Position numbers and translations under genes: made by a program
The notes under the pieces: generated by a model
Told to the model about the DNA's origin: nothing
Seen by the model: the letters and a program-made list of their open reading frames with translations, nothing else
The model's database searches: none
Source of the DNA: Sphingomonas aracearum
GTDB lineage: Bacteria > Pseudomonadota > Alphaproteobacteria > Sphingomonadales > Sphingomonadaceae
Assembly: GCF_003345355.1 (NCBI RefSeq)
Contig: NZ_QQNB01000002.1
Span: 496,001-560,000 of the forward strand
DNA: 64,000 nucleotides
Direction of reading: 5' to 3'
In this document: positions 45,925 to 57,925 of the stretch, piece after piece
Layout of the letters: every line of letters starts with the position of its first letter
Position numbering within the stretch: the stretch's first letter is position 1

Positions 45925-46632
45925 TTAGCGGCGATCATCGCGCGCCGGACGGACGCCGGAGGTCTGAGCCTCCATCATCAGCCGGTCGGTCGCCATCGGG
46001 TCATGGCCGAGGATCTCGCCCTTGAAGATCCACACCTTCACGCCGCACACGCCGTACGCGGTGTGGGCTTCGGCTTCGGCATAATCGAGGTTGGCGCGCA
46101 GCGTGTGCAGCGGCACCCGGCCCTCGCGGTAGCTTTCCGAGCGGGCGATCTCGGCGCCGCCGAGGCGGCCGCCGCAGGCCACGCGGATGCCGTCGGCACC
46201 CAGACGCATCGCCGACTGCACCGCACGCTTCATCGCGCGACGGAACGCGATGCGGCGCTCCAGCTGATCCGCGATGCCCTGCGCGACCAGCTTGGCGTCG
46301 ACTTCCGGCTTGCGGATCTCGACGATGTTCAGCGAAACCTCCGACGAGGTCATGCTGCCCAGCGTCTTGCGCAGCTTCTCGATGTCCGAGCCCTTCTTGC
46401 CGATGATCACACCGGGGCGCGCGGCATAGATCGAGATGCGGCACAGCTTGGCCGGACGCTCGATCACCACCTTGGAGATCGCCGCCTGCGGCAGCGTCTT
46501 CAGGATGTACTGACGGATCCTGAGATCCTCGATCAGCAGCTTGCCGTAATCGGCGCCCTCGGCGAACCAGCGGCTGTCCCAGGTGCGGTTGATCTGCAGG
46601 CGCAGACCAATGGGGTTGCTCTTGTGACCCAT
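45925..46632 (-). CDS. rpsC: 30S ribosomal protein S3
   Basis: A 235-residue protein of the mRNA entry channel. [22 protein letters not shown], the KH domain with [16 protein letters not shown], and [16 protein letters not shown]. Overlaps the rplV stop by one base. Confidence 0.97.
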   Translation of the reverse strand: MGHKSNPIGLRLQINRTWDSRWFAEGADYGKLLIEDLRIRQYILKTLPQAAISKVVIERPAKLCRISIYAARPGVIIGKKGSDIEKLRKTLGSMTSSEVSLNIVEIRKPEVDAKLVAQGIADQLERRIAFRRAMKRAVQSAMRLGADGIRVACGGRLGGAEIARSESYREGRVPLHTLRANLDYAEAEAHTAYGVCGVKVWIFKGEILGHDPMATDRLMMEAQTSGVRPARDDRR

Positions 46633-47009
46633 TATGCTTCTTCCTGCTCGCGCACGACGATGCGCAGACGGCTGAACGGCTTCAGGATGCGGGTGGACTT
46701 GCCACGGCCGCGGGTCGCGAAGCGCTTCATCACGATCGACTTGCCGACCGACGCCTCGGCGACGACGAGCGCGTCGACGTCGAGGTTGTGGTTGTTCTCG
46801 GCATTGGCGATCGCCGAGGCGAGCACCTTGCGCGCGTCAATGGCCATGGCCTTCTTGCTGAAGGACAGAATGTTCATCGCGTCGCCGGCCTTCTGGCCAC
46901 GGATGAGGCCCGCGACCAGGTTCAGCTTCTGCGCCGAGCCGCGGATCTGCGTGCCGACGGACAGCGCTTCCTTTTCGCCGACCTTGCGGGGGGATGCAGG
47001 CTTGCTCAT
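46632..47009 (-). CDS. rplV: 50S ribosomal protein L22
   Basis: A 125-residue protein whose beta-hairpin lines the exit tunnel ([25 protein letters not shown]). It starts [21 protein letters not shown], an N terminus slightly longer than in E. coli. No deletion of the macrolide-relevant hairpin residues is evident. Confidence 0.97.
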   Translation of the reverse strand: MSKPASPRKVGEKEALSVGTQIRGSAQKLNLVAGLIRGQKAGDAMNILSFSKKAMAIDARKVLASAIANAENNHNLDVDALVVAEASVGKSIVMKRFATRGRGKSTRILKPFSRLRIVVREQEEA

Positions 47010-47010
47010 C

Positions 47011-47286
47011 TTAGCGCTTGCCCTTCTTGTCCGCGGCGTGGCCCGGGAAGTAGCGCGTGGGCGCGAACTCGCCGAGCTTCATGCCGACCATTTCCTCGTT
47101 CACGCTCACCGGCACGAACTTGCGGCCGTTGTAGACGTTGAACGTCAGACCAACGAACTGCGGCAGGATGGTGGAGCGGCGCGACCAGGTCTTGATCGGC
47201 GCGCGGCCACCCGCGTCCTGCGCGACTTCTGCCTTCTTCAGCAGGTGAAGGTCCACGAACGGACCCTTCCAAACGGAGCGAGCCAT
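47011..47286 (-). CDS. rpsS: 30S ribosomal protein S19
   Basis: A 91-residue head protein ([62 protein letters not shown]). Three bases after rplB. Confidence 0.97.
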   Translation of the reverse strand: MARSVWKGPFVDLHLLKKAEVAQDAGGRAPIKTWSRRSTILPQFVGLTFNVYNGRKFVPVSVNEEMVGMKLGEFAPTRYFPGHAADKKGKR

Positions 47287-47289
47287 CTA

Positions 47290-48141
47290 TCAGCCCTTCT
47301 TCTTCGCGTGACGCGACCGGATGATCATCTTGTCGGTCGACTTGTTGTGACGAGTGCGCGCGCCCTTCGTCGGCTTGCCCCACGGGGTGACCGGGTGACG
47401 GCCGCCCGAGGTCCGGCCTTCACCACCGCCGTGCGGGTGGTCGACCGGGTTCTTGGCAACGCCGCGGGTGAGCGGACGATGGCCCAGCCAGCGGTTGCGA
47501 CCGGCCTTGCCCAGGTTCTGGTTCTGGTTGTCCGGGTTGGACACCGCACCCACCGTGGCCATGCAGTTCGCATGAACGTAGCGCTGCTCGCCCGAGTTCA
47601 GGCGAACGATCACCATGCCCTTGTCGCGGCCGACGACCTGCACATAGGTGCCCGCCGAACGCGCGATCTGGCCGCCCTTGCCCGGCTTCATCTCCACGTT
47701 GTGGACGATGGTGCCGACCGGGATCTGGCCCAGCTCCATGGCATTGCCCGGCTTCACGTCGGTCTTGCGATCGGCGATCACGCGGTCGCCGACGGCCAGA
47801 CGCTGCGGCGCCAGGATGTAGGCCAGGTCGTCCTTGCCATCCGCCTTCGTGCCGTAGTTCACCAGTGCGATGAACGCGGTGCGGTTGGGATCGTATTCGA
47901 TCCGCTCCACCACGCCGTCCACGCCCCAGTTGCGGCGCTTGAAGTCGATGATGCGATAGCGCTGCTTGTGGCCGCCCGCGATGCCGCGGCTGGTCACATG
48001 GCCCTTGTTGTTGCGGCCACCGGTCTTGCGCTTGCCCTCGGTCAGCGACTTGACGGGGCCGCCCTTGTGCAGACCGGAACGGTCCACCAGGATCAGGCCG
48101 CGGCGCGCCGGGCTGGTCGGGTTGTAGTTCTTGAGTGCCAT
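47290..48141 (-). CDS. rplB: 50S ribosomal protein L2
   Basis: A 283-residue protein supporting the peptidyl transferase centre. [20 protein letters not shown], then [13 protein letters not shown]; the catalytic-region histidine lies in [20 protein letters not shown]. Length normal. One base after rplW. Confidence 0.97.
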   Translation of the reverse strand: MALKNYNPTSPARRGLILVDRSGLHKGGPVKSLTEGKRKTGGRNNKGHVTSRGIAGGHKQRYRIIDFKRRNWGVDGVVERIEYDPNRTAFIALVNYGTKADGKDDLAYILAPQRLAVGDRVIADRKTDVKPGNAMELGQIPVGTIVHNVEMKPGKGGQIARSAGTYVQVVGRDKGMVIVRLNSGEQRYVHANCMATVGAVSNPDNQNQNLGKAGRNRWLGHRPLTRGVAKNPVDHPHGGGEGRTSGGRHPVTPWGKPTKGARTRHNKSTDKMIIRSRHAKKKG

Positions 48142-48142
48142 C

Positions 48143-48460
48143 TTAGTTGGCCCCCTCCGTCACGTCGATCGTCTGCCCCTCGCGGAGCGTCACGATCGCC
48201 TTCTTGAAATCCGAGCGGCGGTAGGGCGCACCCTTCCAGCGCTTCGTCTTGCCCTTCTGGACAACCGTGTTCACGCCCACGACGTTGACGTCGAAGATCG
48301 CTTCCACCGCCGCCTTGATCTCGGGCTTGCTGGCATCCTTGGCCACCTTGAACACAACCGCGTTCTGCTCGGAGACCAGGGTCGCCTTCTCGGTGATGTG
48401 CGGCGCGACGATCACGTCATAGTGACGATTGTCGATCGCGTCCTTCTGCTGCTTAGCCAT
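48143..48460 (-). CDS. rplW: 50S ribosomal protein L23
   Basis: A 105-residue exit-site protein that docks signal recognition particle and trigger factor ([44 protein letters not shown]). ATG at 48460 overlaps rplD by eight bases; a longer upstream frame is not family-like. Confidence 0.97.
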   Translation of the reverse strand: MAKQQKDAIDNRHYDVIVAPHITEKATLVSEQNAVVFKVAKDASKPEIKAAVEAIFDVNVVGVNTVVQKGKTKRWKGAPYRRSDFKKAIVTLREGQTIDVTEGAN

Positions 48461-49079
48461 TGAAGCGAGCCTCCAGCTTCTCGACAGCGGCGCGGGTGAG
48501 CACCAGCGTGTCATGCTTCAGGATGTCGTAGACGTTGGCACCGGCGGCGGGCAGCACGTTGACCTGCGACAGGTTGCCGGCGGCGAGCGCGAAGCTCGTC
48601 TCCACCATGTCGCCATCGATCACCAGCGCCGTCTTGCCGAAGCCCAGCTTCGCCCAGTCCGCCTTCAGCGTCTTGGTCTTGGCGTTCTCAACAGCCAGGC
48701 TGTCCATGACCACCAGCGTGCCCGCCGCAGCGTGGCTCGACAGCGCCATCTTCAGGCCCAGCGCGCGGATCTTCTTGTTGAGACCCGGATTGAAGTCGCG
48801 AACGCGAGCACCGTGGGCCTTACCGCCGCCGATGAAGACGGGAGCGCGGCGATCGCCGTGACGAGCCACACCGCCGCCCTTCTGGCGACCAAGCTTCTTG
48901 CCCGAACGCGCGACGTCCGCACGCTCGCGGGTGCCGCGGGCGGTGCCGCGACGCTTCTCGAGCTGCCAGGTCACGACGCGGTGCAGGATGTCGGCACGCG
49001 GATCGAGGCCGAAGACCTCGTCGTTGAGCTCGATTTCCGCAGCGTCGGTGCCGGCAAAGGAGGAAACCTTGACCTTCAC
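48453..49079 (-). CDS. rplD: 50S ribosomal protein L4
   Basis: A 208-residue tunnel protein ([22 protein letters not shown] loop region, [21 protein letters not shown]-type segment). In E. coli L4 represses its own S10 operon. GTG at 49079 lies four bases after the rplC stop and gives the expected [10 protein letters not shown] start; upstream codons overlap rplC. Confidence 0.96.
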   Translation of the reverse strand: MKVKVSSFAGTDAAEIELNDEVFGLDPRADILHRVVTWQLEKRRGTARGTRERADVARSGKKLGRQKGGGVARHGDRRAPVFIGGGKAHGARVRDFNPGLNKKIRALGLKMALSSHAAAGTLVVMDSLAVENAKTKTLKADWAKLGFGKTALVIDGDMVETSFALAAGNLSQVNVLPAAGANVYDILKHDTLVLTRAAVEKLEARFNG

Positions 49080-49083
49080 GTTC

Positions 49084-49818
49084 TCAGCCCTCCTGGCCGT
49101 CGGTGGCTTCCGGCGCCGGAGCGACGTCAGCATTGTTGTTGTTGGCGATCTTCAGACCGGCGGGGAACGGCGCGTCCGCATGGCGGTCGACCTTCACGGC
49201 GTCCTTCACGAACAGCCAGCCGCCCTTCGAGCCGGGCACCGAGCCCTTCACGAAGATGAGGCCGCGCTCGGCGTCGGTGCCGACCACTTCCAGGTTCTGC
49301 TGGGTGCGGTTCTTGTCGCCCATGTGGCCGGCCATCTTCTTGTTCTTGAAGACGCGGCCCGGATCCTGGCGGTTACCGGTCGAGCCGTGCGAGCGGTGCG
49401 ATACGGACACGCCGTGCGTGGCGCGCAGACCACCGAAGTTCCAGCGCTTCATGGCGCCGGCGAAGCCCTTGCCCTGCGTGCGGCCCTGGATGTCGACCAG
49501 CTGGCCGGCAACGAAATGCTCGGCGGAGATGGTGGCGCCCACGTCGAGGAGGTTGTCCTCCGTCACGCGGAATTCGTGAACAATCGCCTTGGGCTCCACC
49601 TCGGCCTTGCCGAAATGGCCGCGCTGCGGCTTGGCGACGTTCTTCGCCTTGGCGCTACCTGCGCCAAGCTGGACGGCGGTGTAGCCGTCCCTGTCCATTT
49701 CGCGGCGGGCAACGACCTGAAGCTCGTCCAGCTGCAGAACGGTGACCGGCACGTGCCGTCCATCGTCCTGGAACAAGCGGGTCATCCCCATCTTCTTCGC
49801 GATCACGCCAGTGCGCAT
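49084..49818 (-). CDS. rplC: 50S ribosomal protein L3
   Basis: A 244-residue L3 ([60 protein letters not shown]). It carries a short acidic C-terminal extension ([19 protein letters not shown]). AAAGGAG precedes the ATG. Separated from rpsJ by an unusually long, structured 299-base gap. Confidence 0.97.
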   Translation of the reverse strand: MRTGVIAKKMGMTRLFQDDGRHVPVTVLQLDELQVVARREMDRDGYTAVQLGAGSAKAKNVAKPQRGHFGKAEVEPKAIVHEFRVTEDNLLDVGATISAEHFVAGQLVDIQGRTQGKGFAGAMKRWNFGGLRATHGVSVSHRSHGSTGNRQDPGRVFKNKKMAGHMGDKNRTQQNLEVVGTDAERGLIFVKGSVPGSKGGWLFVKDAVKVDRHADAPFPAGLKIANNNNADVAPAPEATDGQEG

Positions 49819-50117
49819 GATCTTGCTCCTTTGACAGAGGCACCTGCAGGCCCATCCCACAGGTGCTTGCGGCCACCCCCCGAAGGCGGCGACCAGTCCA
49901 GCCCGGAAATGCGAAGCGTGCCCCCGTCCCGGGCCGGTTGCCTCTTACGAGGCGGTGACGGGAGACGCTGTCCCGATGCCACGAACCCAGGGGATCGAAC
50001 CATCGGCGGTATCTCTTGCCTGTTGGTCACCGGCTGGACCGGAAGCCATCATCGTTCCGCTACCACCGGAACGAGCAAACCCGCGGGACTCGAAAGTCTA
50101 CCGCGGGATGCGGCGCA
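49819..50117 (-). other. Structured 299-base rpsJ-rplC spacer (candidate attenuator/leader RNA)
   Basis: Longest non-coding gap of the window, no frame that looks like a gene. Minus-strand order: a very stable hairpin CCCGCGG-TA-GACT-TTCG-AGTC-CCGCGGG (50107-50080) with a TTCG loop and TTTGC tail, ten bases after the rpsJ stop; a perfect 7-bp hairpin CGTTCCG/CGGAACG (50073-50053); and a perfect 7-bp hairpin GCACCTG/CAGGTGC (49866-49840) just before the rplC ribosome-binding site. Confidence 0.55.
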
Positions 50118-50426
50118 TTAGGCCAACTTGATCTCGACGTCAACGCCGGCCGCGAGGTCCAGCTTCATCAGCGCGTCCACCGTCTGCGGGGTCGGCTGCA
50201 CGATGTCGAGCATGCGCTTGTAGGTGCGCGTCTCGAACTGCTCGCGCGACTTCTTGTCGATGTGCGGGCCGCGGTTCACGGTGAACTTGTCGATGTGCGT
50301 GGGCAGCGGGATCGGGCCGCGGATGAGCGCCCCGGTACGACGGGCGGTGTCGGCGATGTCGCCGGCAGCCTGGTCGAGCACGCGATGGTCGAACGCCTTG
50401 AGGCGGATGCGGATGTTGCTGTCCAT
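50118..50426 (-). CDS. rpsJ: 30S ribosomal protein S10
   Basis: A 102-residue S10/NusE ([49 protein letters not shown]-type core). It also serves as NusE in transcription antitermination. ATG at 50426 matches family length; the longer frame upstream is spurious. Alone between a 266-base leader and the 299-base structured spacer. Confidence 0.97.
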   Translation of the reverse strand: MDSNIRIRLKAFDHRVLDQAAGDIADTARRTGALIRGPIPLPTHIDKFTVNRGPHIDKKSREQFETRTYKRMLDIVQPTPQTVDALMKLDLAAGVDVEIKLA

Positions 50427-50520
50427 GTTCCCTACCGATGCGTTGGCAACGCCTCCGGCCGTCACCCCGATGCGAAGCGCCGGGGGCTCGTGCCGCAGGC
50501 AAAGACGCCGGCGGGATGAG

Positions 50521-50547
50521 ATCGCGACTGGGCGAACCAGCCGCGAT
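50521..50547 (-). other. Hairpin in the rpsJ 5' leader
   Basis: ATCGCG-A-CTGG pairs with CCAG-C-CGCGAT around a five-base loop, about 95 bases upstream of the rpsJ start and downstream of the tuf terminator. It may form part of an S10-type leader, but no L4-binding signature was recognised. Confidence 0.4.
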
Positions 50548-50609
50548 GACGGAGAAAGAGCGTTGTTCTCTAAATCTCGAAGGGGCGCCGCATAACGGTG
50601 CTCCCATTA

Positions 50610-50648
50610 AAAGGCAACCGCCCGCCGCACGATTTGTGCGACGGGCGG
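50610..50648 (-). terminator. Terminator after tuf
   Basis: On the minus strand CCGCCCGTCGCAC (50648-50636) pairs, with one mismatch, with GTGCGGCGGGCGG (50630-50618) around AAATC, followed by TTGCCTTTTAA, 45 bases past the tuf stop. It separates the str and S10 transcripts. Confidence 0.8.
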
Positions 50649-50692
50649 CTGTTTTGCGACGAACCGCTCGGAAGGAGCGGATCAGAAGCGGC

Positions 50693-51886
<1,194 letters not shown>

Positions 51887-52043
51887 TGTCTTCCTACCTT
51901 CTGGATTCGTTTCCGTGAGCCTTCGGGGAGCCCCGCGAAAGCGGCCCCATAGCGGCTGTTGTACGCTTGCGCAAACCCCTCGTTGGCGGAGGGGCCGACA
52001 GCGGAGTGAATCCGCTGTCGTCGAAGCTCGGGCAGGCCCGAGC

Positions 52044-52094
52044 CCGGCCGGCCTGGCGCCGTCTCGCGGGCAGGTCACCCTGCCCGCGTGCGGC
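52044..52094 (-). repeat. Stop-codon-adjacent hairpin repeat, copy 2 (after fusA)
   Basis: A 51-base element abutting the fusA stop. Minus strand: CACGCG flank, hairpin GGGCAGG-GTGA-CCTGCCC, then CGCGAGACGGCG and a GCCAGGCCGGCCGG tail. Versus copy 1 after rpoA, both hairpin arms changed in compensating fashion while flanks stayed identical. Confidence 0.65.
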
Positions 52095-54191
<2,097 letters not shown>

Positions 54192-54247
54192 GATCTAGGT
54201 CCTTGAGACTGAGCGGTACGGAGCAGAGCGGTGCGAAACGACGCCGC

Positions 54248-54463
54248 TCAGGGGAAGAACAATTTGCCGATGGCGGCGCCGGCTCCAAGGAGACCGGCGA
54301 TCGCGATCAGACCCTGGAAGATGGCTGCGAACGGCACCACCTTCGTTTCGGCGAGAAGCTTGCCGTTCTCGGCCAGTGTCTTCTGAATGTCGGCATGGAT
54401 CTTGTCGATGCGAGCGAGCTGTTCGCGCAGGTCGATTGATCCATCGTCCAGTTGCGTCGCCAC
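54248..54463 (-). CDS. Small tail-anchored-like protein between rpsG and fusA
   Basis: A 71-residue protein. Residues about 12-40 form a charged, probably coiled-coil helix (LREQLARIDKIHADIQKTL), and residues about 44-68 a hydrophobic segment (VPFAAIFQGLIAIAGLLGAG), with only a few residues after it. Start is GTG, preceded by AAAGGAGG at eight bases, a strong ribosome-binding site; an overlapping ATG frame has the same site at only one base and no coding character. No family recognised. It lies in the str operon where rpsG and fusA are normally adjacent, so it should be highly expressed. Confidence 0.6.
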   Translation of the reverse strand: MATQLDDGSIDLREQLARIDKIHADIQKTLAENGKLLAETKVVPFAAIFQGLIAIAGLLGAGAAIGKLFFP

Positions 54464-54526
54464 GATCCATGCCTCCTTTCAGCGGCTATATAGTGCCTTG
54501 GTAGCGATAGCCAATAAGCGCCGTCG

Positions 54527-54997
54527 TTACCAACGATAGTGGCTGAACGCGCGGTTCGCTTCCGCCATGCGGTGCGTGTCCTCGCGCTTCTTCACCGCGT
54601 TGCCGCGATTGTTGGAAGCGTCCAGCAGCTCGCCCGACAGGCGCGCCGACATGGTGTTTTCCGAACGGTTGCGCGCCGCGGTGATGAGCCAGCGGATCGC
54701 CAGCGCCTGCGCGCGCTCCGGACGGACTTCCACCGGAACCTGGTAGGTTGCACCGCCGACGCGGCGGCTGCGGACCTCGATGCCCGGCTTGATGTTGTTC
54801 AGCGCGTCATGGAACACGCCCAGCGGATCCTTCTTGGCACGGTTCTCCACCGTTTCCATGGCGGAATACACGATGCCTTCCGCGACGGACTTCTTGCCGT
54901 CCAGCATCACGCTGTTCATGAACTTCGACAGAACCTCATCCCCGAACTTGGGATCAGGCAGAATTTCCCGCTTCTCGGGACGACGACGACGAGCCAT
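54527..54997 (-). CDS. rpsG: 30S ribosomal protein S7
   Basis: A 156-residue head-assembly protein ([55 protein letters not shown]). In E. coli S7 regulates the str operon translation. 59 bases after rpsL. Confidence 0.97.
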   Translation of the reverse strand: MARRRRPEKREILPDPKFGDEVLSKFMNSVMLDGKKSVAEGIVYSAMETVENRAKKDPLGVFHDALNNIKPGIEVRSRRVGGATYQVPVEVRPERAQALAIRWLITAARNRSENTMSARLSGELLDASNNRGNAVKKREDTHRMAEANRAFSHYRW

Positions 54998-55056
54998 CTT
55001 GAACTTCCTTCTAAAACTTCAGCCGGTTCCGGAACCCGTCCGGGGCTTACTTTGGC

Positions 55057-55428
55057 TTACTTGGGACGCTTGGCGCCGTACTTCGAACGGCTCTGCTTGC
55101 GGTCCTTCACGCCCTGCGTGTCGAGCACGCCGCGCAGCACATGGTAGCGCACGCCCGGAAGGTCGCGCACACGGCCGCCGCGGATCAGCACCACCGAGTG
55201 CTCCTGGAGGTTGTGGCCCTCGCCCGGAATGTAGCTGATGACTTCGCGGCTGTTGGTCAGGCGAACCTTGGCCACCTTGCGCAGTGCCGAGTTCGGCTTC
55301 TTCGGCGTCGTCGTGTAGACGCGGGTGCAGACGCCGCGCTTCTGCGGGTTCTGCTCCATCGCAGGAACCTTCGACTTGGCCTTCTGCGGTTCGCGGCCCT
55401 TGCGGACCAGCTGGTTGATCGTCGGCAT
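55057..55428 (-). CDS. rpsL: 30S ribosomal protein S12 with arginine 88
   Basis: A 123-residue decoding-centre protein. [13 protein letters not shown] keeps lysine 43, but [14 protein letters not shown] has arginine (codon CGC) at position 88, where E. coli and most bacteria have lysine. The K88R exchange is a classical streptomycin-resistance substitution. The PNS motif and D89, the residue methylthiolated by RimO, are kept. ATG at 55428 gives [13 protein letters not shown]. First gene of the str operon. Confidence 0.97.
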   Translation of the reverse strand: MPTINQLVRKGREPQKAKSKVPAMEQNPQKRGVCTRVYTTTPKKPNSALRKVAKVRLTNSREVISYIPGEGHNLQEHSVVLIRGGRVRDLPGVRYHVLRGVLDTQGVKDRKQSRSKYGAKRPK

Positions 55429-55493
55429 GAAGCCCTTCACCTTTTGTTACCGGATGAAACCGGCGGTTACTTTGCTGGAGTCATGAACTCGGA

Positions 55494-55522
55494 ATACAAA
55501 AAGGACCGCTGGGCAGCATCAA
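55494..55522 (-). promoter_or_regulatory. Possible str operon promoter
   Basis: On the minus strand TTGATG (55522-55517) is followed after 17 bases by TTGTAT (55499-55494), 66 bases before the rpsL start. Acceptable -35 but a weak -10, so tentative. Confidence 0.3.
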
Positions 55523-55641
55523 CGCCGCCCCGAGGCCCCACGATTGCATCCAGCAATGTTCAAGCATGTCCGCGACGAACGAGCCGCCACGAACCCGCCG
55601 CCCTTACCGCAGGGCGGGCGCCGGGTCAATGGCGGGCCGCA

Positions 55642-57177
55642 TCAATAGGCGCGCGCGATCAGCACCCGCTCCACCGCCGGCGCACCGGTGAAGAAGCAGG
55701 CGCCATCCGCCGGCGCCGCATCCTGCGGCGTATTGCGCAGCGTCAGCTTCAACGCCTTGAGCCGCGCCTCCACCTGCTCCAGCGCAGGCCCGGTCGGCTT
55801 GGACCATTGCACTTCCACCCATCCCGGAAACTTCGCGCTTTCGGCGAAGAATGTCTCCAGGGCGGCGAAGTCCGCCACATCGCGGTGGATGTTGGCATCC
55901 AGCCGCGCCTTCGCCTCGGCATGGAGCGCCGTCTGGATGCTTTCCAGCATGCCGCCGGCCTCGTCCACGAAAGCGCTGCGCGACAGCACCGCCGAGTCGA
56001 GCTTGCCGTCCTCCCGGTACAGCCGGTCGCGCCGGATCACCGAGACGTTCGCGCCCGCCATGTCGCGTCCGCCGACCTCCACGACGATCGGCGCGCCCTT
56101 CTTCACCCAGCTCCAGCGCTTGGCGGCCGCCTTGGCCGGCTTGAGGTCCAGCTGCACGCGCAGCGGCTCGCCGAACGCGGTCAGTGCCGACAGCTGCCCC
56201 TGCAGCTCGCGGCAGTAATCGATCAGCGGCTCGTCCTCCGGCGCGTCGCGCAACATCGGCACGATCACCACCTGCCACGGCGCGATCCGCGGCGGCACGC
56301 GCAGCCCGTCATCGTCGCCGTGCGTCATGATGATCCCGCCGATCATCCGCGTCGACATGCCCCAGCTGATCGTGTTGGCCGGCTCGAACACGCCTTCCTT
56401 GTTCTGGAAGCGGATGTTCTGCGCCTCGGCGAAATGCGTGCCGAGGAAGTGACTGGTGCCGGCCTGCAGCGCCTTGCCGTCCTGCATCATCGCCTCGATC
56501 GACCAGGTTTCCTCCGCGCCCGGGAAGCGCTCGTTCTCCGGCTTCTCGCCCGCCACCACCGGCATGGCGCAGCAGGTTTCGGCGAAGTCGCGGTACAGCT
56601 CCAGCCCCTTCATCGTCTCGGCCTTGGCCTGCTCCGCCGAGGCGTAAGCGGCATGGCCTTCCTGCCACAGGAACTCGGCCGTCCGCAGGAACATGCGCGT
56701 GCGCATTTCCCAGCGGACGACGTTTGCCCATTGGTTGATCTGCACCGGCAGGTCGCGCCACGACTGCACCCAACGGCTGAACGCGGCGCCGATCACCGTC
56801 TCCGACGTCGGCCGCACGATCAGCGGCTCCTCCAGCTTGGCGGCAGGGTCGGGCATGAGCCCGCCCTTCCCGTCCGGGATCAGCCGATGGTGCGTGACCA
56901 CCGCCATCTCCTTGGCGAAGCCCTCCACATGCTCCGCTTCCTTCTCGAAATACGAAAGCGGGATGAACAGTGGGAAGTAGGTGTTGTCATAGCCGTTGGC
57001 GCGGATGCGATCGTCCAGCAGCCGCTGGATCCGCTCCCAGATGCCATAGCCCCATGGCCGCATCACCATGCACCCGCGCACGCCCGAATCCTCGGCCATG
57101 TCGGCTTCGGCGATAACAGCCTGGTACCAGGCGGCGAAGTCCGCCTCACGGGTGACGGGGAGAGCGTGCTTGATCAT
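55642..57177 (-). CDS. proS: Prolyl-tRNA synthetase, archaeal/eukaryotic-like type
   Basis: A 511-residue class II synthetase that charges tRNA-Pro. Motifs fit the archaeal/eukaryotic group (ProRS family I): RGCMVMRPWGYGIWERIQ, the RPTSETVIGAAFSRWVQSWRD block, NVVRWEMRTRMFLRTAEFLWQEGH, and a C-terminal extension ending in the tyrosine of VLIARAY, typical of that group. The usual bacterial form has an editing insertion, and the usual alphaproteobacterial form is about 440 residues and of the other lineage. Suggests ancient acquisition. Upstream of the str operon on the same strand. Confidence 0.93.
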   Translation of the reverse strand: MIKHALPVTREADFAAWYQAVIAEADMAEDSGVRGCMVMRPWGYGIWERIQRLLDDRIRANGYDNTYFPLFIPLSYFEKEAEHVEGFAKEMAVVTHHRLIPDGKGGLMPDPAAKLEEPLIVRPTSETVIGAAFSRWVQSWRDLPVQINQWANVVRWEMRTRMFLRTAEFLWQEGHAAYASAEQAKAETMKGLELYRDFAETCCAMPVVAGEKPENERFPGAEETWSIEAMMQDGKALQAGTSHFLGTHFAEAQNIRFQNKEGVFEPANTISWGMSTRMIGGIIMTHGDDDGLRVPPRIAPWQVVIVPMLRDAPEDEPLIDYCRELQGQLSALTAFGEPLRVQLDLKPAKAAAKRWSWVKKGAPIVVEVGGRDMAGANVSVIRRDRLYREDGKLDSAVLSRSAFVDEAGGMLESIQTALHAEAKARLDANIHRDVADFAALETFFAESAKFPGWVEVQWSKPTGPALEQVEARLKALKLTLRNTPQDAAPADGACFFTGAPAVERVLIARAY

Positions 57178-57244
57178 GGGGGCGGCGATAACCGCCGCGA
57201 GCGCAGGAGGCTAGAGGGCGCGGCGGGTATCGCCGCCCCCGCAT

Positions 57245-57277
57245 CGTCACCCCGGACCTGTTCCGGGGTCCACCCCG
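57245..57277. repeat. CGTCA-CCCCGG palindromic repeat, copy 3
   Basis: CGTCACCCCGGACCTGTTCCGGGGTCCACCCC, 68 bases upstream of proS. A more degenerate pair (CCCGCAAAGGCCGGGAT and CTCCCGCGGGCATGACGG) follows within 57337-57412. Confidence 0.6.
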
Positions 57278-57440
57278 CCGCGCGGGCGACCGCGAGGGGT
57301 ACGCGCTGGGACTCCCATGTCCCAACAGCGCCAGCCCATTCCCGCAAAGGCCGGGATCATCTTCCCAAGCGATACCGCCTCCATGGGTACCGGCTCCCGC
57401 GGGCATGACGGAAATTGGGGGGAAAGCGGACATTGGACGG

Positions 57441-57779
57441 TCAATCGCTCGCCGGCCCGTGGAGCAATCGATCAATGCCGAACAGAAGCGCCACGATGGC
57501 TACGAAGTCGGCATAAACCACGGGCGCAACGACGATCGTTGGTTTCGGCAGGTGCATGCTCCACCGAAGGAGGATGGCCCCGTGAGCGAGACTGACGAGG
57601 GCGATGATAGGCCAGAAATAAAGCCGCTTATGCAAATGCCAGCACGCGTGCACGGCCACCGTCACGGCACCGACAGAGAACGCAGTTGCCGCTCCAAAAT
57701 CCGAGTCTCTCGCGAAGGTAGCCGCTCCAAACACGCACAGTCCAAGGGCCGCAAACGCCAGCTTGGAGCCGAGTGACAT
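57441..57779 (-). CDS. Small membrane protein of lower GC content
   Basis: A 112-residue protein with about three to four hydrophobic segments (KLAFAALGLCVFGAATFA, FSVGAVTVAVHACWHLH, FWPIIALVSLAHGAILL, YADFVAIVALLFGIDRLL). The stretch looks clearly lower in GC than its neighbours by eye, suggesting recent acquisition. No family recognised. Start uncertain: ATG at 57779 lacks a Shine-Dalgarno; an in-frame ATG 99 bases upstream would add an N terminus with C-x-x-C. Confidence 0.5.
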   Translation of the reverse strand: MSLGSKLAFAALGLCVFGAATFARDSDFGAATAFSVGAVTVAVHACWHLHKRLYFWPIIALVSLAHGAILLRWSMHLPKPTIVVAPVVYADFVAIVALLFGIDRLLHGPASD

Positions 57780-57925
57780 AGGAGGCTTATCGACCACGCT
57801 TCCACAATCGCGGCATAAGCGAATGTCTGCAAGTGGGCGAAAGCGGAAGGTCCGGTTTCCGGCGCTAGCAACTTCCATCGCCCTCCCACCTTGCCCCCTT
57901 GCCCCGTTCCGCTACCAGCCTCCCC

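Noticed and set aside
44938-48207. A plus-strand open frame of over 1000 codons opposite the ribosomal genes
   Set aside because: It is antisense to many well-supported ribosomal protein genes, has His/Arg/Ala-biased shadow composition and no domain. High GC keeps antisense frames open.
49975-50035. A tRNA-like GGTTCGATCCC on the minus strand in the rpsJ-rplC spacer
   Set aside because: The T-loop sequence is present, but the flanking bases do not form a T stem and no acceptor or anticodon stem could be built.
54195-54470. An alternative 91-codon frame overlapping the small str-operon membrane protein
   Set aside because: Its ATG is only one base from the Shine-Dalgarno, the composition is Arg/Ser-rich as expected of a shadow, and it ends inside the leader of fusA.
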